Positions 24,901-31,669 of a stretch of DNA of 47,476 nucleotides are shown piece after piece. The translations under genes and the position numbers were made by a program. How positions within the stretch are numbered: position 1 is the stretch's first letter; each line of letters begins with the position of its first letter. This DNA is from Spirochaetota bacterium (lineage in GTDB: Bacteria > Spirochaetota > UBA4802 > JAFGJZ01): contig JAFGRW010000044.1 in NCBI GenBank assembly GCA_016934935.1, positions 1 through 47,476 on the forward strand. The letters are read 5' to 3'. Below the pieces are notes generated by a model that was not told the DNA's origin, ran no database searches, and saw only the letters and a list, made by a program, of their open reading frames with translations.

Positions 24901-27518
24901 GTGTTGGCATTTATCCGTGGTCCTGAACCTATACGGGTAGATGGTTCGCCCGAGGGGTTAAAGTAGAAGCCCCGGTCTTCGTTCGTGCCGTTTTTGGGGT
25001 TACTGTCAAGAACTCCGTTGCGGTTTGTATCCTCTGTGTCCAGAATATTGTCTCCATCGCTGTCTTCGTTAATTATTCCCGCGTCAAGAGTTAGATATAC
25101 GCTTCCACTTCCTGAAGCGGATTTATAAAAAATTTCAATATAATGAAGGGAAGAAATATCTACAGGGGATCCTGAATTTAGTGGTGTGGCTACAGAGGCG
25201 CATTGCCCGCTGTTTTCAAAATCGAAATCAAGTACCAGAGAGAGACCGTCGCTGTCATTATAATGAGATTCGGCAATATTGTAAGGGCCCGGTTTGATCG
25301 AATAGTCAATCTCGTAAGGCGTAAACTTGCTATTCATAAGTTCATAGTCGCGCGATGGTGAGCGATAATATTTGTAGTTTAGTCGCGCGCGCCTGTTTTG
25401 GGCATATTCTGCTGGCAGTGAAGATAGTTGCCACTCTTTTTCAGATAGTGAAACGGGTACAATTTCATCAGTCGATTCAAGATCATCTATCATTGCTTTG
25501 CCGAAGGTGTTTACGTTAAGACGGCTGTGGGCTATTTCAAAATAGCCATTAACATCTAACGGCACAGGCATAACCGGTTTGCCTGTTATACGTGATGCCA
25601 TCTTTCCCAGTTTAGCCGGACCTAGCCATACACTCGCGTCGGCCTCCAGTACCAGATTCGATTCAGGGGTTTTGTCAGCACTTGGAATTGTATCGGGTAC
25701 CGAAGCAGCGCTGTAAAGTATTGTCGAACCCAGCGAAAGATTCCGATTTACCCTGTAATCGGTACGGATGCCTCCTAAAAAAGCATTTGATGCGTTTCCA
25801 CCAAAGGGAGAGTGATCGTAACTTATAGTAACCTCTGTGTCCGGACCTATACGGGGTCTGTTGGGGTCGGTAAACTCAATTGTTCCCGCTTTCTCGTCCA
25901 CTTTATAAAGTGACCGATCAATTACCCGGCCATTTACCTGAACAGAAACGCTTTCGGCAGCAATATCTGTGTTTTTAAGCTGATAGAGTCTATTATCCGA
26001 TAAAAAAGAGATGTCGAGTGAATAAAGTGTGAACCGGTATATATCTGATGGTATTACAGGGCTGTATATCTTTTTGGCATTTTGTCCCTGTAATACCCTT
26101 AGTGGTTCCCGTAGGGTAAAGTTCACAGTTCCGGCCTGGTAATCGACAGTAAAGTTACCGCAACGACTCATTTTTTCAGATGAGATTATTCCCGAATTAT
26201 CGCTGATGGAAAAATCAAACCTTTCTGATGAAATTTTTTTATACCCCAGTGAGTATACGGATTTGCGCTCATAAATATCGTAGTTAACCCGCCCATCCCT
26301 GTTGCGATCGCCATCCGTCGATCCGTTGCGGCCGTTGTCTTCCTCCAGATTTGCACCGTATTTGATAAATACAAAATTTTTACCACTTATCAGATCAGTT
26401 CTTACCGCCGGGTCTGCGCTTGACCTGCCGTTTTTTAATGAATACAGTACATATACGCGTGAACGGTCGGTGAGATTTATTAAAAAATCAATTTCCCCTG
26501 TCGCATAATTTATTTTGTAATCGCGCCCGGCACCGAGTTTATTGTAATAACCGCCATCAATATCAAGCCTTGAACCACCGCTGTTGTTTGTCTGATCCTG
26601 ATCGTCAATATAAACTGATACCGAGCCGGGCGATATATTAACCTTGTATGGCTTGTAATTGACCGGATCAGCCGGGGCAGAGGTGAAGGTAATATAATTA
26701 CTGAAAGCCGAAGAGTTAATCACCGGAGCAGAAGAGAGATTGTCATACCTTATGAACGGTTCAATCTGATAATGGCGGTTTTTAACGTATTGATAATCAC
26801 GAAGTGAAATTTTCTCGGCGGAGCGATCTCCCCTGAAATTTTCCACAGCACTTTCAGACTGAAAAACTGTACCAAATAGTTTTATTTTCAGATCATCTTT
26901 TTTCAGAGTGGTATCAAATCCCATTACACGCCGTGTTTTGCTTTCATAAATTGCGTATTTTGAGTTATTGATATTCAATAGTATATTGCCCAGTCTGACC
27001 TCCTGTACAAACTCCTTATCGTCTAGAGCCTTGTATTCGACCAGATAGAAGTTTTCCTCTTCGTTTGTACTGTCGTGGTGAATATAAGCCCGAATGCGTT
27101 CGTTAATCTGACCTTCAAGATGCATCCGCATTATCCGTTCCTGTGTAACTCCATCCTGAATTACGCGTGAGCGTGGCATGTCCTCATCGCTGTCCCTATC
27201 GCTGCTTTTTCTGTATTTAACTGAGCCATAACCAATATTGTAGTTTAGGTAGGCGTCTGCGATAAAGTTTTCGGCTGGTTCTTTTGTGTTATAGGTGCGG
27301 AAGTACTTCTCTTGCCATATATAGCGGTTCCACTCATCTTCTGACATCAGAAAAACGGGATGAATCAAAGGGGGTAGTTTGTCTGTCTCGACGCTGCTCT
27401 CCTCTTTCGAAGATGTATTGCTGATTACAGTTTCATCAGAACGTGCAATATCCTGAAACAGTAAAAAAATGGCTGTAATCAGTGTAATTGTCAGATATTT
27501 TGTAACGAGTCTTAACAC
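21933..27518 (-). CDS. SprA-like giant outer-membrane protein
   Basis: 1861 residues. A signal peptide (hydrophobic ITLITAIFLLF) leads into a protein that follows the plan of SprA, the large outer-membrane translocon of the type IX secretion system (about 2300-2500 residues in Bacteroidota). Seen here: repeated plug-like motifs such as DYQAGTVNFTLREPLRV and DEKAGTIEFTDPNRP, FLGGIRTDYRVNRNLSLGST, and MIDDLES near residue 674, matching YIDDFEGS in SprA. Two EF-hand/TSP3-like acidic stretches (about 815-880) and a long beta-rich C-terminal region ending in EYILGLTVLF follow. The start codon is GTG, with GGAG about 13 bases upstream. It is shorter than SprA, and no PorV, GldKLMN or SprT is in the window. 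The SprA link is inferred from motifs; another giant barrel family is possible. Confidence 0.7.
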   Translation of the reverse strand: MLRLVTKYLTITLITAIFLLFQDIARSDETVISNTSSKEESSVETDKLPPLIHPVFLMSEDEWNRYIWQEKYFRTYNTKEPAENFIADAYLNYNIGYGSVKYRKSSDRDSDEDMPRSRVIQDGVTQERIMRMHLEGQINERIRAYIHHDSTNEEENFYLVEYKALDDKEFVQEVRLGNILLNINNSKYAIYESKTRRVMGFDTTLKKDDLKIKLFGTVFQSESAVENFRGDRSAEKISLRDYQYVKNRHYQIEPFIRYDNLSSAPVINSSAFSNYITFTSAPADPVNYKPYKVNISPGSVSVYIDDQDQTNNSGGSRLDIDGGYYNKLGAGRDYKINYATGEIDFLINLTDRSRVYVLYSLKNGRSSADPAVRTDLISGKNFVFIKYGANLEEDNGRNGSTDGDRNRDGRVNYDIYERKSVYSLGYKKISSERFDFSISDNSGIISSEKMSRCGNFTVDYQAGTVNFTLREPLRVLQGQNAKKIYSPVIPSDIYRFTLYSLDISFLSDNRLYQLKNTDIAAESVSVQVNGRVIDRSLYKVDEKAGTIEFTDPNRPRIGPDTEVTISYDHSPFGGNASNAFLGGIRTDYRVNRNLSLGSTILYSAASVPDTIPSADKTPESNLVLEADASVWLGPAKLGKMASRITGKPVMPVPLDVNGYFEIAHSRLNVNTFGKAMIDDLESTDEIVPVSLSEKEWQLSSLPAEYAQNRRARLNYKYYRSPSRDYELMNSKFTPYEIDYSIKPGPYNIAESHYNDSDGLSLVLDFDFENSGQCASVATPLNSGSPVDISSLHYIEIFYKSASGSGSVYLTLDAGIINEDSDGDNILDTEDTNRNGVLDSNPKNGTNEDRGFYFNPSGEPSTRIGSGPRINANTKGDGVLSTEDFNRNGVLDTIEEIISFPGSGIAQSMVQGAPSDPGVRVDLSDKRWHRALIHLDRGTSFTDNAQALLQRAEALRLSVKSDSAVKGSIYIGSIKLVSPGWQEKKINGVQIDQSDRFNVSLVSSSNDSEYYSNSFAEKQQEEYQELYGSKISDNDAVIESSLEIIYEALGGNTASATKRLAKPISMMHYRDIIFWINTRSFTIGDTVSLLIGSSDDDYYRYSIPITRKNFWDEIKLSLSGKGSITPEQKEGNIDLRNIRIITLEVSGHSGRFWFNNLMLSGPETVTDLAYHLEGGISARNSFYRTKDGTELGKDFNINYIKRGVGQNFTSPGRTERNISEDAHELYSSVEIAPHLYTDASFIREKTITENGDTLFPEEKRGITITQSTLFNLSYTPPNSSFRNTMFYCRLTDYDNRQLSSIEDDFKQLTNENEIAPGFLIEHEKKLFSGLLVNRFNTDLLFSMREELTEAISGDKNSDNSSDKFSDYQKSSLSHELQYRNDQFYLIPKIKYSQSEYVTHKGWLDDPSSPINRDMDSGFNVPFIHDGKGTKLMERFFEFEHTTGINAIKGFDFEHNLFFSYNENQFSDYKEISQNHPFKRSKSGESEVRQQFRFPFNFSSTSAENLRNITLSYERLSRLYETGVPFENETESYFNEKYGISRTIMGCSDTSLNLLKYPPWYFFTGRGNFGNGRDHVYDKLNSPLPAGDDPLYDYTNNLYVQDTYDVSSFFSFTGTGASLFSQLTQISERSGIEQLPQQMVQLSNGINLTFDLMQFFSVGFFRPNTGQNARHSAQFFCGYSYSRNMFITSNRLENIHSPSAGIQLGRNRKSISVNTSVDMIYREKEEYISAGTDRDKKDDKYFDNLPEEKLKQEDKTYTYSCEIKTDIPFLYNLLSRVYKLYDYPMFTMRYDQTLNRYDYKYTVSPEPYDLYMLTQTLELDVHKNIRGGLTGRYALEKYRDRESGNVTDEILSYEYILGLTVLF

Positions 27519-27777
27519 TTGTATCCGATATCTCCGGTTTTTAGACTATGATTCTTATGCCATGGCCTTATTTATATTTATAAATACCCACTATAGTTAT
27601 CGTATGATTTTAAAATTAACTGCACCTCTTTGTGCTGTAGCCGGTGTTTATGTTTTATTATTGCAATGCAGGATGGATAAATTGTAAGTTATTCGTGTAC
27701 TGGTTTATAAAATCTGAAAAATTGTTCAGAGAAAACATAAATTGGTTTAATTAGAACCTGTTAATAAGGAGATAGTG

Positions 27778-28695
27778 ATGATTCTGGGACTTGGCGGTGT
27801 TGTAATCGATAGAAGCCTGATTGTACCTGACATTCCAGGGTGGGATACCGTTTTACACGCTCTTCATTACAGTACTCATCAGGGTGGTATGGTAGCAACT
27901 GCTCTTGCGGCCAGCGCGAAGCTTGGCGTATCATCAGAATTTATAGGTGCTATTGGTGATGATGACGCTGGCGGATTTATTGTTCGCAAGTTTATCGAAA
28001 ACAGGGTCTCCTGTGCCAGAATAATTGTAAAAGAGGGAGAGCCGTCTCCCTGCTCGATCTGCCTTGTTAATGAAAAAAGCGGGGCGCGCACGATTATTCA
28101 TTACAGAGGACTTCAGGAACAGAACTCCCTTGATACTGACATAGATCTGACCGAGAAGAGATATTTGCATCTTGACGGTTATTGGCCCGAAACTGCTGTA
28201 AATACAGCAAAAAAGGCCAAAGAGGCCGGCATAATTGTAACCCTTGATCCAAGCTCAACACTTATCGGGTCACCCTGGTTTGACGAGTTGCTTGATCTGG
28301 TAGATTATATTGTACCCGGTTACGGATTTGCCACCGGATATACCGGCAAGAGTGATATAGATGAGATGTGCCGGATGATTTATCGTCCAAGTATGACTGC
28401 GGTGATAATTACCTGGGGGTATCGTGGAGTCTTTTGCTATGATGGATCTGATGTGGTTAATTACCCGGGTTTTAATGTGGATGTCGTTGATACAACCGGA
28501 GCAGGAGATGTTTTCCATGGAGCTTTTCTTGTCGGTTTGCACCGTGGGCTAAGTTTATCAGATAACTGTGTATTTGGTAACGCGGCAGCGGCATTAAAGT
28601 GTCGTTCGGTAGGTGGTCAGGGAGGTATTCCTACGCAAGACGAGGTATTCCGGCTGTTGTATGATAACGGTTACACTTTTTTTAATCCTGAATGA
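27778..28695 (+). CDS. PfkB/ribokinase-family kinase
   Basis: 305 residues. Ribokinase-fold sugar or nucleoside kinase: an N-terminal GG turn, GGMVATALAASAKLG and FIGAIGDDDAGG (substrate side), and the DTTGAGDVFHGAF signature with catalytic base Asp244 in the C-terminal half. AAGGAG six bases before ATG 27778 decides the start over the adjoining GTG. The substrate (ribose, fructose derivative, adenosine or other) is not clear from sequence. The gap 27519-27777 before it holds no recognised gene. Confidence 0.92.
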   Translation: MILGLGGVVIDRSLIVPDIPGWDTVLHALHYSTHQGGMVATALAASAKLGVSSEFIGAIGDDDAGGFIVRKFIENRVSCARIIVKEGEPSPCSICLVNEKSGARTIIHYRGLQEQNSLDTDIDLTEKRYLHLDGYWPETAVNTAKKAKEAGIIVTLDPSSTLIGSPWFDELLDLVDYIVPGYGFATGYTGKSDIDEMCRMIYRPSMTAVIITWGYRGVFCYDGSDVVNYPGFNVDVVDTTGAGDVFHGAFLVGLHRGLSLSDNCVFGNAAAALKCRSVGGQGGIPTQDEVFRLLYDNGYTFFNPE

Positions 28696-28773
28696 TTGTC
28701 TTTAAAGTGAAGATTGTTGTTTGCCGATCATTAATTGTTACTAATTTGTACTAATCTTTACGGGGAACGTAAA

Positions 28774-29046
28774 ATGAATATCTCGTCGGCTGTTTCTGTT
28801 GTACAACTTTCACCTTCGCAAAATAATCGTAGGATCTATATAAAAGCACCTTATGATACCAGAAATCCGGTTTCGGCTGTTAAACGTGTTGGTCCCCGGC
28901 GAACGCCGGTTCAGCCCGAGAGCGCTATAGGAAGAGGAGCGGTTAATCGCATGAATGACTATTTCAGGTCAAACCACCTTTATGGTTTACGTGGAGTTGT
29001 CTCATCGGGACCAGCTTTGGGACGAAACCTCGATATTTTTGCTTAA
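28774..29046 (+). CDS. Small basic protein of unknown function
   Basis: 90 residues, no recognised domain, no signal peptide and no membrane helix. It is rich in Arg, Pro and Ser (for example KRVGPRRTPVQPESAIGRG) and probably flexible in the middle. GGGGAACG upstream of ATG 28774 is a fair ribosome site. An in-frame start 13 codons earlier adds residues without one. It lies 78 bases after the PfkB kinase gene and its stop is only 4 bases from the convergent amidase stop. Function not assigned. Confidence 0.6.
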   Translation: MNISSAVSVVQLSPSQNNRRIYIKAPYDTRNPVSAVKRVGPRRTPVQPESAIGRGAVNRMNDYFRSNHLYGLRGVVSSGPALGRNLDIFA

Positions 29047-29050
29047 ACCC

Positions 29051-30283
29051 CTATTTATTATACTCTTTAATAAAGTCTATCACACCATCACCAACACTTT
29101 TTGCGACGCGATCCTGAAAATCCTTCTGTGTAAGCAGTTTCCGTTCTTTGCTGTTTGTTATGTATCCTGCTTCAACAAGTACAGCTGGCATCAGGGCACC
29201 TCTTAAAACAAAAAAATCGGCTTTTTTTACTCCACGGGAACGTGTTTCACGAAGATTCTTTTTCATCCTGCCTTGAATATTGTCTGCCAACAGGGCGCTC
29301 TCTTTTTGTATCTGGGTTGTCAACATCAGGGCTTCAACATATTCCACATCCTGATAGGGCTTATGCTTCTTCGATTCGAGCACAACAACATTGTTTTCAA
29401 GAGACGCAGTAGCACGGGATTCTTCATTTGTCGGATTTTGAGAAAGGTAATAGGTTTCATGACCGTTGCTGCGTGATGATATGGACGCATTAACGTGAAC
29501 GCTGACAAAGAGACCATTTGTACCTTTTTTCAATTTTCGATTTGCCATTTCGGTGCGTTTGCCCAGCTCAATAAAATGATCCTTGTCACGGGTCATAAGA
29601 ATTTGTACACCCTTCAGATTCTTTTTCAGATAATCCCTGATTTTTCTTGAGAGTTTAAGGGTAAGATCCTTTTCCCGGATTTTGCCGCCTATTGCTCCAG
29701 GATCACGTCCTCCGTGTCCCGGATCGATAAAGATAAAGGCGATTTTTTCTTTTGGTGGAGAATCCGGCGTTAAAAATGGTACCGGATCTTCAGTTATAGT
29801 TTTTGTCTTTAGTGAATAGTGATTATTGGCAAGCCTTATCTCGAATTCCGGAAAAAAGGCAGAGCACATCTCACGGAAAAAAAGTGAAGGTATAAATATC
29901 TCTCCGTTTTTTCGAATAACGGGATAATCGCTAAGATAAACTCTTCCGTCAATCAGGTACGCTGCGTAACCTGCCTGAAAAACAGCTGAATGATGTTTGT
30001 GGTACAGTTTACCTCTTTGTGAAATAACGTCAAAGGTTTGATTTATGCCGGTTTTTGTGGCAATATCGTAAAGTGAAACATAATTTTTTTTATTAAATGT
30101 ATATTCTCTGATTGTAAATGATGTGACAGAACCGCTTAGCAGTGTCCAGACAGACAGATAAAGAGCTGTAATCGTGAGGCGTCTCGTTATGGGAGACGGT
30201 TTACTGATTATTCGGTCTCCATTGTTTCTGGCGGCGGTTTCAGTTGTGCCGAACCTTTTTTTTTCTGTTTTGAAAAAGTGCAT
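29051..30283 (-). CDS. N-acetylmuramoyl-L-alanine amidase (Amidase_3)
   Basis: 410 residues. A zinc amidase that cuts the bond between MurNAc and the stem peptide in murein. The C-terminal catalytic domain shows IDPGHGGRDPGAIG (His190), the second ligand Glu204 in IREKD, SVHVNAS (His263) and the catalytic VEAGYITN (Glu371). Residues 60-145 resemble a copper-amine-oxidase-like N-terminal module (YVSLYDIATKTG, DGRVYLSDYPVI) rather than AMIN. A membrane helix near residues 37-53 exports or anchors it. The ribosome site before the ATG is poor. Likely role in cell separation or wall turnover. Confidence 0.92.
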   Translation of the reverse strand: MHFFKTEKKRFGTTETAARNNGDRIISKPSPITRRLTITALYLSVWTLLSGSVTSFTIREYTFNKKNYVSLYDIATKTGINQTFDVISQRGKLYHKHHSAVFQAGYAAYLIDGRVYLSDYPVIRKNGEIFIPSLFFREMCSAFFPEFEIRLANNHYSLKTKTITEDPVPFLTPDSPPKEKIAFIFIDPGHGGRDPGAIGGKIREKDLTLKLSRKIRDYLKKNLKGVQILMTRDKDHFIELGKRTEMANRKLKKGTNGLFVSVHVNASISSRSNGHETYYLSQNPTNEESRATASLENNVVVLESKKHKPYQDVEYVEALMLTTQIQKESALLADNIQGRMKKNLRETRSRGVKKADFFVLRGALMPAVLVEAGYITNSKERKLLTQKDFQDRVAKSVGDGVIDFIKEYNK

Positions 30284-30399
30284 TGTTTATTTGGACGGCT
30301 AAAGGTATTAATAGTCAAGTTTTTCTTGGGTTATTTTAACAATATATGTTAAATTGATAATACTGGTATTGTAATTTTTTGTATGACTGGAGAGAACCT

Positions 30400-31659
30400 G
30401 TGAACAATTTTGAAGTTGTTATCATAGGGTCAGGACCTGCCGGGCTTGGCGCGGCTTTTGGTCTGCTGGAAAAGGGATGCAGTTCGGTACTTATGATTGA
30501 AAAAAGATCAATTTCAAGTGGAGGATTGCGTAATGACTGTAAACAGAACTATACATATCCGGTGGGCTTTCCGGAGCTGTTTTGGACAAAGGATGAGGCC
30601 GAGAATGAACTGGTTAATGTTGAAAGATATCTGAATCCGCGTATAACAGAGAAAAAGAACCTTGAAGTATACAAGAAAAGAGCGGCTGTCCTCGGTGTTG
30701 ATCTTCTCGATATACGTCAGGCGCATGTGGGGACAGATAAGGCACCGGCTCTCATAAATTCGCTTATGCAGCAACTTGAAGAAGGAGGTATTACCGTATG
30801 GCGTGATACTGATGCGCTTGCGATAAATTATGAGGAGCGCCTGGTTTATCTGAAAAACGGTAAAAAGGTAGGCTTTAAATATGTAATAGCTGCACCCGGA
30901 CGCGCGGGTTTCAACTGGCTTCAGGATGTTATGAAAAAAAACGGGATCGGGTTCAGCGATAATTCGGTAGATATCGGAATCAGGGTAGAGTGCAGCAGCG
31001 AGAACTATCCCATAGTTAAGGATTATTATGACCCCAAGTTTGTTTTTCCTTATAAGGTTCGCAGTTTTTGCACAAATTCAGGAGCGGCACATGTTGTAAA
31101 GGAAAAATATGAGCACTACTATTCGGTAAACGGTCACTCACTGTCTCGGAAAAACAGCCCAAATAACCTGGTTAATTTTGCGATGTTAAAGACTATTGAA
31201 CTTACTGATCCTGTGGCTAGTGGACAGTATTTCGCGCAGGTATTGGGACAGATGGCTATGCAGCTTGCCGGTGGTCAGCCCATGATGCAGAGGGTCGGCG
31301 ATTTCAGACTTGGCAAGCGTTCTAACAGTAAAACCTTTAATGGCGATCTTTATGATTTTAAGCCTACGCTTGTGACAGCCACACCGGGAGATCTTGCCCT
31401 GGCTGTGCCAGCCAAAATATTACGGCATATCTGGAGCTCCTTAAAGATGCTTGATACAATAATTCCCGGAGTTTTGCATCCTTCAACAATTCTATACTAC
31501 CCGGAAATAAAAACCTACGCAAACCGTCCGGTTTTTATTAACCGGTTTTTCGAAGTTAAAGAGAACATGTTTATGGTCGGAGACGGCGCGGGAACGAGTC
31601 GCGGCATAACAGCCGCATGGTGCTCGGGAGCCAGAGCCGCCAAAAAGATTACAGGATAA
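30400..31659 (+). CDS. FAD-dependent dehydrogenase of the COG2509 type
   Basis: 419 residues. The dinucleotide-binding motif is GSGPAGLGAA at residues 10-19, followed by an acidic strand end (MIEKR). AAPGRAGFNW in the middle and MFMVGDGAGTSRGITAA near the C-terminus (second FAD-binding ATG-like motif) are characteristic of the COG2509 uncharacterised FAD-dependent dehydrogenases. The start chosen is GTG 30400 with GGAGAG 5 bases upstream; a TTG 21 bases earlier is also in frame. Substrate unknown. The 3' end is 10 bases from the convergent PHP-GT4 stop. Confidence 0.85.
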   Translation: MNNFEVVIIGSGPAGLGAAFGLLEKGCSSVLMIEKRSISSGGLRNDCKQNYTYPVGFPELFWTKDEAENELVNVERYLNPRITEKKNLEVYKKRAAVLGVDLLDIRQAHVGTDKAPALINSLMQQLEEGGITVWRDTDALAINYEERLVYLKNGKKVGFKYVIAAPGRAGFNWLQDVMKKNGIGFSDNSVDIGIRVECSSENYPIVKDYYDPKFVFPYKVRSFCTNSGAAHVVKEKYEHYYSVNGHSLSRKNSPNNLVNFAMLKTIELTDPVASGQYFAQVLGQMAMQLAGGQPMMQRVGDFRLGKRSNSKTFNGDLYDFKPTLVTATPGDLALAVPAKILRHIWSSLKMLDTIIPGVLHPSTILYYPEIKTYANRPVFINRFFEVKENMFMVGDGAGTSRGITAAWCSGARAAKKITG

Positions 31660-31669
31660 CGCAAATATT

